The position numbers were made by a program, and so were the translations under genes. DNA of 64,000 nucleotides from Arion vulgaris (taxonomy: Eukaryota; Mollusca; Gastropoda; Stylommatophora; Arionidae): positions 83,309,941 through 83,373,940 of the forward strand of contig CM036753.1 of assembly GCA_020796225.1 (NCBI GenBank), given 5' to 3'. Positions 1-12,889 of the stretch are shown piece by piece. Position 1 is the first letter of the stretch, and the number at the start of each line of letters is the position of its first letter. The notes below the pieces were generated by a model. The model made no database searches. It had not been told where the DNA came from and saw nothing but the letters and a program-made list of their open reading frames with translations.

Positions 1-3000
1 ACAGTATCACTGCGATATATCAATGTAGAATATCTTCAACAGTATCACTGCGATATATCAATGAAGAATATCTTCAACAGTATCACTGCGATATATAAAT
101 GTAGAATATCTTCAACAGTATCACTGCGATATATAAATGTAGAATATCTTCAACAGTATCACTGCGATATATAAATGTAGAATATCTTCAACAGTATCAC
201 TGCGATACAACAATGTAGAACATCTTCAACAGTATCACTGCGATATATAAATGAAGAATATCTTCAACAGTATCACTGCGATATAACAATGAAGAACATC
301 TTCAACAGTATCACTGCGATACAACAATGTAGAACATCTTCAACAGTATCACTGCGATATATAAATGAAGAATATCTTCAACAGTATCACTGCGATATAT
401 AAATGTAGAATATCTTCAACAGTATCACTGCGATATATAAATGAAGAATATCTTCAACAGTGTCACTGCGATATATAAATGTAGAACATCTTCAACAGTA
501 TCACTGCGATACAACAATGTAGAACATCTTCAACAGTATCACTGCGATATATAAATGAAGAATATCTTCAAAAGTATCACTGCGATATATAAATGTAGAA
601 TATCTTCAACAGTATCACTGCGATATATAAATGTAGAATATCTTCAACAGTATCACTGCGATATATAAATGTAGAATATCTTCAACAGTATCACTGCGAT
701 ATATAAATGTAGAATATCTTCAACAGTATCACTGCGATATATAAATGTAGAATATCTTCAACAGTATCACTGCGACGATATATCAATGTAGAATATCTTC
801 AACAGTATCACTGCGAAATATAAATGTAGAATATCTTCAACAGTATCACTGCGATATATAAATGTAGAATATCTTCAACAGTATCACTGCGATATATAAA
901 TGTAGAATATCTTCAACAGTATCACTGCGATATATAAATGTAGAATATCTTCAACAGTATCACTGCGATATATAAATGTAGAATATCTTCAACAGTATCA
1001 CTGCGATATATAAATGTAGAACATCTTCAACAGTATCACTGCGATATATAAATGTAGAATATCTTCAACAGTATCACTGCGATATATAAATGTAGAATAT
1101 CTTCAACAGTATCACTGCGATATATAAATGTAGAACATCTACAACAGTGTCACTGCGATATATAAATGTAGAATATCTTCAACAGTATGACTGCGATATA
1201 TAAATGTAGAATATCTTCAACAGTATCACTGCGATATAACAATGAAGAACATCTTCAACAGTATCACTGCGATATATAAATGTAGAATATCTTCAACAGT
1301 ATCACTGCGATATATAAATGTAGAATATCTTCAACAGTATCACTGCGATATATAAATGTAGAATATCTTCAACAGTATCACTGCGATATATAAATGTAGA
1401 ATATCTTCAACAGTATCACTGCGATATATCAATGTAGAATATCTTCAACAGTATCACTGCGATATATAAATGTAGAATATCTTCAACAGTATCACTGCGA
1501 TATATAAATGTAGAATATCTTCAACAGTATCACTGCGATATATAAATGTAGAATATCTTCAACAGTATCACTGCGATATATAAATGTAGAATATCTTCAA
1601 CAGTATCACTGCGATATATAAATGTAGAACATCTTCAACAGTATCACTGCGATATATAAATGTAGAATATCTTCAACAGTATCACTGCGATATATAAATG
1701 TAGAATATCTTCAACAGTATCACTGCGATATATAAATGTAGAACATCTACAACAGTGTCACTGCGATATATAAATGTAGAATATCTTCAACAGTATGACT
1801 GCGATATATAAATGTAGAATATCTTCAACAGTATCACTGCGATATAACAATGAAGAACATCTTCAACAGTATCACTGCGATATATAAATGTAGAATATCT
1901 TCAACAGTATCACTGCGATATATAAATGTAGAATATCTTCAACAGTATCACTGCGATATATAAATGTAGAATATCTTCAACAGTATCACTGCGATATATA
2001 AATGTAGAATATCTTCAACAGTATCACTGCGATATATCAATGTAGAATATCTTCAACAGTATCACTGCGATATATAAATGTAGAATATCTTCAACAGTAT
2101 CACTGCGATATATAAATGTAGAATATCTTCAACAGTATCACTGCGATATATAAATGTAGAACATCTTCAACAGTATCACTGCGATACAACAATGTAGAAT
2201 ATCTTCAACAGTATCACTGCGATATAACAATGAAGAACATCTTCAACAGTATCACTGCGATATATAAGTGTAGAATATCTTCAACTGTATCACTGCGATA
2301 TATAAATGTAGAACATCTTCAACAGTATCACTGCGATATATAAATGTAGAACATCTTCAACAGTATCACTGCGATATATAAATGTAGAATATCTTCAACA
2401 GTATCACTGCGATATATAAATGTAGAATATCTTCAACAGTATCACTGCGATATATCAATGTAGAATATCTTCAACAGTATCACTGCGATATATAAATGTA
2501 GAACATCTTCAACAGTATCACTGCGATATATAAATGTAGAATATCTTCAACAGTATCACTGCGATATATCAATGTAGAACATCTTCAACAGTATCACTGC
2601 GATATATAAATGTAGAATATCTTCAACAGTATCACTGCGATATATAAATGTAGAATATCTTCAACAGTATCACTGCGATATATAAATGTAGAATATCTTC
2701 AACAGTATCACTGCGATATATAAATGTAGAATATCTTCAACAGTATCACTGCGATATATCAATGTAGAATATCTTCAACAGTATCACTGCGATATATAAA
2801 TGTAGAACATCTACAACAGTGTCACTGCGATATATAAATGTAGAATATCTTCAACAGTATGACTGCGATATATAAATGTAGAATATCTTCAACAGTATCA
2901 CTGCGATATATCAATGTAGAATATCTTCAACAGTATCACTGCGATATAACAATGAAGAACATTTTCAACAGTATCACTGCGATATATAAATGTAGAATAT

Positions 3001-4856
3001 CTTCAACAGTATCACTGCGATATATAAATGTAGAATATCTTCAACAGTATCACTGCGATATATAAATGTAGAATATCTTCAACAGTATCACTGCGATATA
3101 TAAATGTAGAATATCTTCAACAGTATCACTGCGATATATCAATGTAGAATATCTTCAACAGTATCACTGCGATATATAAATGTAGAATATCTTCAACAGT
3201 ATCACTGCGATATATAAATGTAGAATATCTTCAACAGTATCACTGCGATATATCAATGTAGAATATCTTCAACAGTATCACTGCGAAATATAAATGTAGA
3301 ATAACTTCAACAGTATCACTGCGATATATAAATGTAGAATATCTTCAACAGTATCACTGCGATATATAAATGTAGAATATCTTCAACAGTATCACTGCGA
3401 TATATAAATGTAGAATATCTTCAACAGTATCACTGCGATATATAAATGTAGAATATCTTCAACAGTATCACTGCGATATATAAATTTAGAACATCTTCAA
3501 CAGTATCACTGCGATATATAAATGTAGAATATCTTCAACAGTATCACTGCGATATATAAATGTAGAATATCTTCAACAGTATCACTGCGATATATAAATG
3601 TAGAACATCTACAACAGTGTCACTGCGATATATAAATGTAGAATATCTTCAACAGTATGACTGCGATATATAAATGTAGAATATCTTCAACAGTATCACT
3701 GCGATATATCAATGTAGAATATCTTCAACAGTATCACTGCGATATAACAATGAAGAACATCTTCAACAGTATCACTGCGATATATAAATGTAGAATATCT
3801 TCAACAGTATCACTGCGATATATAAATGTAGAATATCTTCAACAGTATCACTGCGATATATAAATGTAGAATATCTTCAACAGTATCACTGCGATATATA
3901 AATGTAGAATATCTTCAACAGTATCACTGCGATATATCAATGTAGAATATCTTCAACAGTATCACTGCGATATATAAATGTAGAATATCTTCAACAGTAT
4001 CACTGCGATATATAAATGTAGAACATCTTCAACAGTATCACTGCGATACAACAATGTAGAATATCTTCAACAGTATCACTGCGATATAACAATGAAGAAC
4101 ATCTTCAACAGTATCACTGCGATATATAAGTGTAGAATATCTTCAACTGTATCACTGCGATATATAAATGTAGAACATCTTCAACAGTATCACTGCGATA
4201 TATAAATGTAGAACATCTTCAACAGTATCACTGCGATATATAAATGTAGAATATCTTCAACAGTATCACTGCGATATATAAATGTAGAATATCTTCAACA
4301 GTATCACTGCGATATATCAATGTAGAATATCTTCAACAGTATCACTGCGATATATAAATGTAGAACATCTTCAACAGTATCACTGCGATATATAAATGTA
4401 GAATATCTTCAACAGTATCACTGCGATATATCAATGTAGAACATCTTCAACAGTATCACTGCGATATATAAATGTAGAATATCTTCAACAGTATCACTGC
4501 GATATATAAATGTAGAATATCTTCAACAGTATCACTGCGATATATAAATGTAGAATATCTTCAACAGTATCACTGCGATATATAAATGTAGAATATCTTC
4601 AACAGTATCACTGCGATATATCAATGTAGAATATCTTCAACAGTATCACTGCGATATATCAATGAAGAATATCTTCAACAGTATCACTGCGATATATAAA
4701 TGTAGAATATCTTCAACAGTATCACTGCGATATATAAATGTAGAATATCTTCAACAGTATCACTGCGATATATAAATGTAGAATATCTTCAACAGTATCA
4801 CTGCGATACAACAATGTAGAACATCTTCAACAGTATCACTGCGATATATAAATGAA
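1..4856. repeat. 38-bp satellite array, about 128 copies
   Basis: The unit is 38 bp (it starts ACAGTATCACTGCGATATAT and ends ATATCTTCA) and repeats without spacers from the first base, so the array continues beyond the window. Variants are point changes such as TATATAAATG/TATATCAATG/TACAACAATG and AATATC/AACATC. Rare variants recur at multiples of 38 bp: GAACATCTACAACAGTGTC near 1133, 1741, 2805 and 3603 (16, 28 and 21 units apart), and TATAAGTG...CAACTG near 2261 and 4123 (49 units). This indicates larger block duplications on top of single-unit turnover. Short open frames appear because three units (114 bp) give 38 codons; they are not genes. Confidence 0.97.
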
Positions 4857-6630
4857 GAATAGTCTTAAAGTATATGGGAGATAACAATGAAGAAATCTTC
4901 AACAGTATCATGAATACAAAATGTAGAAGTCTTACAGTATCACTCGAATATATAGATTATCCAACTTTATGGTTATAAATTAAATATCTTACTACAAAAT
5001 CACGATCATAATTAAAATGAAGAAATAAAGTACTATAATAATAAACTTCAAAGTAAGAAAGATGTGAAATTTCAACATATCACGCATATAAATGAGATTC
5101 TTCATATCTCGATAATAATGTTATCTCAACAGTATAAACTATATATAAATGAAATTTTTCAACAGTATCAACTGATATAAATGTAATTCTTCAGACACAG
5201 TAAAACTATATATAAATGTATTCTCTCAACAGTAAACTATATAAATGTAATTCTTCAACAGTATAACTATATAAATGTATTCTTCAACGATCATCAAAAA
5301 ACTATTAAATATTTCTCAATCACTGCAATATAAAATGAAATTCTTCAACAGTATCACTCATATAAATGTAGATATCTCAGACAAGTATCACTATATAAAA
5401 TGTAGTTCTTCAACCAGTAAACTATATAAAATGTAGATTTTTCAGACAGTATAACTATATAAATTTATACTCTTACACAGTACAACTATATAAATTTAAT
5501 ATCTTCAACAGTAATCATATATAAATTTATTCTTCAACACAGTAACTATATAAATTATATCATCTACAAACATGTAAACTATATAAATGTAGATATCTTC
5601 CAACATTAGTAAAATGTATAAATTTATTTCTCAGACTACATGTAAAACTATATAATTTACAATTGAGTAAGATCTTCTACTTATAAAAGATACTTCAACA
5701 TATACCATATAATGTAGAATATCTCAAAGCAGGATATAAAATTTAAAGAAATGAAAATCAGAAATAAATCGTGAATACTTCATCGTTCACTTGTTTTGTG
5801 AATATCTTAAGCGTACACTGATACATAAGAGAAAAAAATCATGTTTTAAATTCTTCAAATTTTCAAAAAAGTCATCCAAGGAATATCACTGAAGCAACAA
5901 TTAACACTTCAAAGTTCCTGGAATGACAATGAAGAACATCTTACATTCACCATTAAAAGTTCTTCAATGATGCACTGAGGCATATAAATTAGCATCTTAA
6001 AGCTCTCCATGGAATGAAACTGAGAACATTTACATTCTCATATATAAAAGATATCCAGGAATGACACGAGACATTATTAATCTTCAACAAGTTCCTGGAA
6101 TAAAATGAGAATACATTCAACAAATCCCCTGGAGTACATAGAATGAGCATTCACATTAACTCATATAAAATAAAACTTCACTTCATGGAAATTACAATGA
6201 AAGTCAATCACATTAACCGCTTAAAAAGATTCTCAGGAATGATCACTGGCAATATTAAATGAAGAACTCGTACACTGAATAAACTGAGAAATCATTTCAC
6301 AGTATACTCATATAAAAGAACACACTGCATGGAATGACATAAAGCAGTCTAACGGTACACCTTTCAAATCTTAAGACCGATATATAGTATCTTCAGGTAT
6401 TGGGTATTAAATGAGAAATGTCTAGTATCACTGATTTTTCAGTTTTTCACAGTTACTAATATAAGTGAATTTCAACGATAAATAAAAGAAATTCGGGTCA
6501 ACAGTATCAATCGTATTTTGTTTCTTCATACACTGATAATAATGTAAATATGTTCAAAGTATATCGTATTAAGTGTTCCACATGATCACTCTTAAGAAAA
6601 CTTCACATAAGAATAAAAAAACCAACAACA
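4857..6630. repeat. Degraded or poorly resolved 38-bp satellite
   Basis: Words of the 38-bp unit (TTCAACAGTA, ATATAAATGTA, AGTATCACT) recur throughout but with many small deletions and changed spacing. Between about 5880 and 6360 a divergent sub-type with TTCCTGGAATGACA recurs. Intact units lie on both sides. Either an old decayed core or a poorly polished long-read consensus; the indel-rich pattern favours the second, which is inference. No gene is visible. Confidence 0.75.
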
Positions 6631-6843
6631 CTGCTGATATATAAATGAAGAATATCTTCAACAGTATCACTGCATATATAAATGTAGAATATCTTCAACA
6701 GTATCACTGCGATATATAAAATGTAGAACATCTTCAACAGTATCACTGCAATATAACAATGAAGAATATCTTCAACAGTGTCACTGCGATATATAAATGT
6801 AGAACATCTTCAACAGTATCACTGCGATATATAAATGTAGAAT
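6631..6843. repeat. 38-bp satellite, intact units resume
   Basis: About five and a half near-consensus 38-bp units matching the 1-4856 array, ending in AATGTAGAATG. They show that the degraded stretch before them belongs to the same locus. Confidence 0.95.
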
Positions 6844-7924
6844 GAAAAAAAGAAGACTATCTAGACAAAAACAAAGTACAGCTCTCAATGAAATAATCCA
6901 ACTACTCATTTGAAGAAGGAGATTGGAGTGGAGTGGAGGAGGGAGAGAGAGAACTCAGAAATAGGTAAACGAATATTAAGTTCTTAAAGACAATGTAACA
7001 CATTTAGCCCTTTCTAAATCAATTATGCCCTCATTGCCGGAACAAAATCAGACACTTTGATATCAGAAACTGAAGAAAGCTGCGACACATTGAAATTAGA
7101 AAAAAGAGAAATATATATCAAAAGCATATAGAAAAAAAAGCTTTAAGGCATTTACAAGATAGATCTAGAAAAGATAAGGTTAACTTGGTGCTCGTTTTGT
7201 GATTACTGAAATGAAAAAGAGTTTAATAATAAGGGCCGTATAGCATGTGTGCAACTCTTAATTACTTACTGCACAACTAATTACAAATCTATTAGTGCAT
7301 TCAATGTTTATAGCGTTCATTTTTCGAATCGGAAATAAAAATGGGTTACGGGTACATTTCGCGCATACGACGTTCTAGGAGCGAGGAAAGAAATTGGTCC
7401 CTCTACCTCCTGCATACTTTGGTATAGAAATGTAGAGAAACTGGCAGACTAAACTCTGCAGTCTGCAAAGGTTATTAAGCATTTTCTATTTAAAAGTCAA
7501 TTAACGGACCAAGTCACACGTGTAATTGTTTCAAGAAATCCCTAGAATTGTTGCTGCAGATTACAAGACTTTTACAACTTTCTTTCCACCATTCTTCTCA
7601 ATGTTTTTGTTGTGGACGTCAATGCATTTTTCCCCTGTTGCAGAAAAATTGAACAACAAAGAATAAACCATAAAGATTACTTCAAAACGTATTATGTTGA
7701 GAAAGTATAACAATGGTAGAACAATTTATAAACAAATTCAAAACTAGAAATTAAGAATACTCAAAATATTTTTTTAATGAAAATTATGAAAGTCTCATAT
7801 ACTAATAATTGTGAGAAATGAATCTTGAAACACCAGACGATTGGAGAAACGTATTAATAAAACCCGTGTGGATTCAGATATTCAGTAACAGAGACCGAAC
7901 TAAGTACAGAAGAATATCGTTTTT
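6844..7924. other. No feature recognised
   Basis: AT-rich unique-looking sequence with stops in all frames. No gene, RNA or repeat could be recognised. Confidence 0.5.
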
Positions 7925-8362
7925 AAACCATAAAAATAATAATAATAATTCCTCTCGTACCGTTATACGTTACATAGGGTCTGCAAGTAATTTCTCCATA
8001 CCGCTCTATCCTGGACAACTGGCTCAATTCTCCTCCATGGAACTGAGACTGATATTTCTTGCCTCTCTCAGCAAAGTTCGTTTCAGGGTCTCCTTAGGTC
8101 GTCATCTCTTTCTTGAACCCTTTGCATCTCACTGCAATGCCTGCTTTGATATTCGTTGATCATTTCTACTCAAAGTGTATCCAACATATCTCCATCTTTT
8201 CTTTCTTATAACAGTTATCACTAGTGGTTGACAAGACATTTCTCTAATTTCATCACTTCTTCTGAATTCGTTCCATTTTATATTCATTATTTTTCGCCAT
8301 CTATTTTCAAATGCATTCAACTTGCTTTCTATATCTTTAGTCATTTTCCAACCTCGTGGCAT
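7925..8362 (-). mobile_element. LINE 3' end (family G): RT C-terminal tail
   Basis: The minus strand encodes a tail typical of non-LTR reverse transcriptase proteins: IESKLNAFENRWRKIMNI, then EIREMSCQPLVITVI, then KKRWRYVGYTLSRND and RISKQALQ (8129-8362). The conserved order 'core helix - RRKRWRYIGH - RIPKQAL' is the region downstream of the RT domain. Coding continues in other frames down to about 8000, so indels are present. The element ends near 7930-7960 with ATTATTATT-rich sequence (plus strand AATAATAATAATT), a usual LINE tail. The copy is 5'-truncated, with no RT or endonuclease left. A related copy lies at 47377-47790. Confidence 0.75.
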
Positions 8363-8444
8363 ATGTTAAGATTATTTGAAACCATACTAGCGAAATATTC
8401 AGTGAAATCTTGGAAAAAAAAGATTACGGTCAGTCATAGAACCA

Positions 8445-8645
8445 CATAGCAAATCGGGAGGTCAAATGGTTAAACGCAGTGGTGTTTCCTGAAGGAAACA
8501 TCTCTTGGCCGATTCCTCTTAAGCTAAAGGTGTTTTTTTCTGTTCTTGAGAAAGTAAAACCGATGACTTGACCATGCCTGAGGACATCTTTGAGCAGGCG
8601 ACCTTAATTGCTCTGCCATATAGAATCCTCTAACTTACTCTTAGA
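8445..8645 (+). mobile_element. Possible tRNA-derived SINE
   Basis: A box A-like AAATGGTTAAACGC is followed by a short hairpin (GTTTCCTGAAGGAAAC, like a long variable arm) and a box B-like GGCCGATTCC. The spacing resembles a Leu/Ser-type tRNA head. No TSD or second copy was found in the window, so this is tentative. Confidence 0.3.
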
Positions 8646-8699
8646 AATGAGAACCAAAAGCTGTAATGACAGTTTATGAAACAGCAAATAAATGAAACA

Positions 8700-9870
8700 C
8701 AAATGGACTTCTGAAAGAACAGAAGCTGTACCGATGCAATATTTACACTCAGACAAAAATAGAAAGGTCAATAGAATAAGATCAATAAAGAAATATTTTA
8801 TTTGTAGATAAAGAAAATCTGTTTGACGAGGTTATGAAAAACTTCACGGAGCAAATGAACACCTGACCAACCTATACAAAAGTATTTGTGTTAACAGCCA
8901 GTGCTCAATGGGAACAAACAAATCACTCTCAAGTAACTTTAGCAGTAAATCTGGAGTAAGACAAGAATGTGTACTGTCTGCATTATTGTTCATAACATAT
9001 CTTGAAAAATAAATGCAAAATAGTCAAGTCAAGCGAAAATCTAAATCCTGATGAGATATGCGAAGATATCAACCTTTATATACCTTTAGTGCATTTATAA
9101 ATGAACTATTTTTGCATATGAATTAGCAATTGTTTCTACGACAAAGGTATATCTGCAAAAGCATATTTACAAACTAAATAGCAAATATATGGATTACATA
9201 TGTATACATTAGATATACATACAAATTAACGTTGATTAGACCGAAGGCAACAACAAAATAAAAAAAAAGAATAGAAACATCTTCATCGCACACTAAAAAC
9301 TAAGACAAATGAAAGACTTCATGAACTTGGGAAATAGGCTATTAGCGTAAGGAAAAATCCATTTAAAATTACAGCAAAGATACAACAAAGCAAGCTAAAT
9401 CATCGGCTTAATGACACCGATATTTACCTGCAAGCATATATCTTTACACACTAATAGAGCCTTATGCAACACGATCATCATATCAGCTTTGTGCTGTCAC
9501 TGTCAAAATTGCACACTTACAGCAAAAGTAAAAAAGAAAAATAACAAAAACAGTGATGAAATAAATGTCTGAAGAATATAGTTGGAATAAAAAGGAGAGA
9601 TAAGATAAAAAACGAGCTATTAAAAATATGGTAGAAAAAAACACTAGATCCTATTGAAGAAACAACAAATCAAATGGTTCTGTCATGTAATACGATTATC
9701 CCCCAAAATTGCTACTATTAAGAAACAATGATTCAATGACAAATATTGCAAATGCAAACGATGGAAGCAGAAATAGCAGAAGCTTTAGGAATCACCACTT
9801 ACATGACATACTCAAGAAAATGTGAAGAAATTGTTTGCATATAATGGCGTTAAAAGACTCAACAGAAACC
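8700..9870 (+). pseudogene. Heavily decayed LINE reverse transcriptase
   Basis: Translated fragments on the plus strand keep the order of a non-LTR RT: a 'RSCTDAIFTLRQK' stretch (8725), 'HLTNLYKSICVNSQC' (8865), 'SGVRQECVLSALLF' (motif B area, 8950), 'LIEPYATRSSYQLCAVTV' (9455) and a 'CLKNIVGIKRRDKIKNE' tail (9570). Each piece has stops or frameshifts. The YADD/FADD box could not be placed. It resembles the family A LINE at 49165-50345 but is far older. Confidence 0.5.
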
Positions 9871-10149
9871 AAAAATAAAAACAAGTATGCGTAAAGAAAT
9901 GTAGGTCATATGAAAACAAAAACTACAAGATTAATGATAAATGCTCTAGAGATTGTTAATGTAAATCTGATAACAGAACCAAGGGAGATATAATGAAGGT
10001 TTGTATTCATTAATCGACTTTTCAGAGACAGATTTGGGCATCTAAACACTAGAGACAGCTGTAGACAGAACCATTGACTGTCAATAGAGTAGCAAAGTAT
10101 CACTAGAGAGTAGATAATTTGTCAATTTTGCTTGCAACACAATGTGATC
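9871..10149. other. No feature recognised
   Basis: AT-rich sequence with no recognisable coding or repeat family. Confidence 0.4.
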
Positions 10150-10345
10150 AATCTTAACTTATCTTCTTATCTTATCTTAACCACATTTGCCGTGAAACGT
10201 TGTGGGGAGATTTAGTTTTCTATCCTGTGCTAGGTGTGTTGCGCTGAACGTTGTCAGTCCATGCTTTCGAAGGGACTCTGAGATGTTATCTATCCATCGA
10301 GTTCTTGGCCTGCCTCGTGCTCTGCGCCCTGATCGTCGATTATTG
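10150..10345 (-). mobile_element. LINE family A 3' end
   Basis: Reverse complement closely matches the 3' end of the LINE at 50160-50340: NNRRSGRRARGRPRTRWIDN, then a CATGGACTGACAACG stretch and a terminal GATAAGATAAG microsatellite tail (plus strand CTTATCTTATCTT at 10160-10182). Only the last ~60 codons and the 3' UTR remain; the 5' side is truncated near 10345. Confidence 0.8.
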
Positions 10346-10499
10346 TAGGCAAGTGATTGTAGAATGTGAACAATCCATACAATAAATTTGTTATTGGCAT
10401 TGTCTCAATCAATAAATGATTGAGAAAAAGAGAATACCCGTAGTCTTTGCAAACCTCAAGTTGTAAAACAACCCTCATTGCGAGTTTCTAAGCCCAGGT

Positions 10500-10910
10500 A
10501 TGCAGAAAGTAGGTATGCCTTCGTCTGTCCTTACTTAAGAAATGTCATTTGCTTGAGCTGATCCCACAACTATTTACGAACGTTCTTTGCGTTGGTTATT
10601 TCGTTTCACTCTAAATCCTTCATTCCTCCTTCGCTTGAAATTGTGTCTATATATTCAATGTTGTATCTTGTCTTCACTGTCATGTGTAACTCACACAGAG
10701 ATCCGTGTAGTTTTCTTGTCGAGTGTTCTTTCACTAGGCCAGTGAGTGTGCCTCAGTATATCATATTCGGGGCAATCTTGAAGTATGTGCTCTGCGATCT
10801 TATGTGCTTGTCCACATGTACACATGGCTAATTTATCAATCTTGAATTTTGTATACATGTGGCTGCACAGTCGATTGCGTCCTGTTCTAAGGTGCAAAAG
10901 TTTCACTCTA
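10500..10910 (-). mobile_element. LINE fragment after an RNase H domain
   Basis: The minus-strand frame 10691-10906 reads LHLRTGRNRLCSHMYTKFKI followed by MCTCGQAHKIAEHILQDCP and HTHWPSERTLDKK. This matches the cysteine-containing region C-terminal to the RNase H domain of LINEs (LRTGHxRLNxHxY...CxCGxxxxTxEHILxxCP...W). The catalytic RNase H part is missing. It resembles the more complete copy at 37950-38880 but is a diverged subfamily. Confidence 0.7.
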
Positions 10911-10969
10911 AATGATTGTCAGCCACAAAATCTCACAAAGGATCAAACACTCTCTAAATCCTTTTTAAC

Positions 10970-11130
10970 CTGGATTGGGGCATAGGCCCTCAACCAACTC
11001 ATGTCAAGTCTTTCTCTATCTAGCTATCTCATGCAACTGCCTCCAGATCTTCTTGATATTGTTGATCTCCTCTGCCTGCAAATCTCGTCTCCATGAATTT
11101 CTAGTCCTCCCTTTCTTTGGCTGCCACTGT
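10970..11130 (-). mobile_element. LINE C-terminal fragment (family F)
   Basis: On the minus strand the sequence encodes WNPQWQPKKGRTRNSWRRDL followed by QAEEINNIKKIWRQLHEIAR and RERLDMSWLRAYAP. This is the common LINE C-terminus of the type 'KRGRPKxTWRRDLxxE...W.QL..IAQDR..W'. The array at 11127-11437 starts at the WNPQ codons. Confidence 0.7.
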
Positions 11131-11437
11131 GGGTTCCAGGAAAGGACACTTCTTGTAATACTGTGGGTTCCAGGAAAGGACACTTCTTGTAATACTGTGG
11201 GTTCCAGGAAAGGACACTTCTTGTAATACTGTGGGTTCCAGGAAAGGACACTTCTTGTAATACTGTGGGTTCCAGGAAAGGACACTTCTTGTAATACTGT
11301 GGGTTCCAGGAAAGGACACTTCTTGTAATACTGTGGGTTCCAGGAAAGGACACTTCTTGTAATACTGTGGGTTCCAGGAAAGGACACTTCTTGTAATACT
11401 GTGGGTTCCAGGAAAGGACACTTCTTGCAATACTGTA
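11127..11437. repeat. 34-bp minisatellite, 9 copies, inside a LINE ORF
   Basis: The unit contains GTGGGTTCCAGGAAAGGACA plus CTTCTTGTAATACT. Copies start with GGGTTCC at 11131, 11165, 11199, 11233, 11267, 11301, 11335, 11369 and 11403 and are almost identical. 34 bp is not a multiple of 3 and no frame of the minus strand contains a stop, which creates a 206-codon open frame with a 34-residue repeat. That frame is fused to LINE codons (WNPQ...GRTRNSWRRDL), so it is an expanded LINE segment and not a new gene. Confidence 0.95.
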
Positions 11438-12885
11438 AAATTTCCTCAGGTTGTCTCAAAGTGTGTCTTAAAAAACTTCCAAAGACAACAGGATCATTTT
11501 TATGGTTTCTTGGTTTATGCGTTAACAAATGTATGACCACCAGACAATTCATGAAACAAGTCACTGCAAACAAATCGTTCATCCAAGTCAAATGTAACAA
11601 AAACCATATAGGCCTATCTGATTCAGTCTCACACAAAGTTTTTTTATATATATGCGATTTTAAAAGGGATGTTATCGTGGTACAAATTACTAGTAAAAAC
11701 CGATCAATAGAGTCCAGCTGGTCTTGTTGTTGATAATGTTGAACTCGACTTAGGAAGTCTACAATGGCGCTTTGTGAGATGTATTGACAGAATAATCAAC
11801 ACAAGTCCTAGCATAATTTATTACAAAAAGGTATTCAATTTTAACCAGAGATAGTCACGAAACATATGATCCCACAAAGATCAAATAACAACATGTCCTG
11901 ACATAACACAAATTCTACAGACAATACAAACTAAATATTTCAGAAGAATCATGCACATTTTCTGGCCAGTACACTCGTACTATAGAAAATTAAGAACTTT
12001 AAAACGAAAAGAGAGTTCAACGATTATGGCCTGACGTGTAAGACAATTGGTAGAACAGCAGCGACAAACTTGCAACTGCCTCTGAGATATCAACTGTGTG
12101 AGAAACAAATCGAAGCACACATGGCTTATCACTAAATTTCAAGGATGGTGACACAATCAATCATTCAAGATTACAATTTTATGCTTAAAGATATATATAT
12201 TCTAGAACCTATGTAAGTCTAGTTAATTGTATAAACGGTAAATTGTTACGTATATACAGTGTTTATTCAATGTATCTAGCAATCGAGCTTGTGTTTGTTA
12301 CAAAGTAGAAATGATAATAAATGATTTAGTACATTGTCTCCAAACTTCACATTAATGAATGACATGAACTGTTTGATTAAATACCCACGGAATATTTCAC
12401 ACAAATTATGCCTGCACATTCCATGTGCATCCTCAATCATTCATTCTGTCAAAGTGTCTCATTTGAGTGTTCCGTGGACTTTCCGTTTTCTATTTCCTGG
12501 CATGCCCCGGTAAATGACTGATGAGCACTTCCAGAGCATGATGAGTTTTGTCAATATTTATCTAACCGCTTTCACTTCTATCATTCACTCGGTCAATGTC
12601 TTGATAAGAGTCAGCGGTAGCAGCAGCAGACATTTGATAATAGTTTATCTATCAAAGCGCACGTGACAGTCATGTAAATCAAACATTCATTTTAATTAAA
12701 AATAATTCATTCAAACTAAATATTTCAACAATGAAAAAACAAAATGTTGATATGCTAGAACATGCAAGCATTTGTAGTAACAGTATAAGTTATCAGAAAT
12801 AAACGTTAAGGATTTATCTGATATCATCGATCTGAAAAAAGGTTGTTAAATAACCAATTTCTTCAATTATTGTAGATTACTGTTA
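11438..12885. other. No feature recognised
   Basis: AT-rich, stop-rich sequence. A slightly more GC-rich stretch near 12420-12670 is not coding in any clear way. No repeat family recognised. Confidence 0.4.
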
Positions 12886-12889
12886 ATTC

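Noticed and set aside
1..4856. CRISPR-like regular repeats
   Set aside because: There are no unique spacers; units are directly tandem, and the surroundings are eukaryotic transposons.
11016..11636. 206-codon minus-strand protein with 34-residue repeats
   Set aside because: It is a 34-bp minisatellite read in three phases, fused to a LINE C-terminus.
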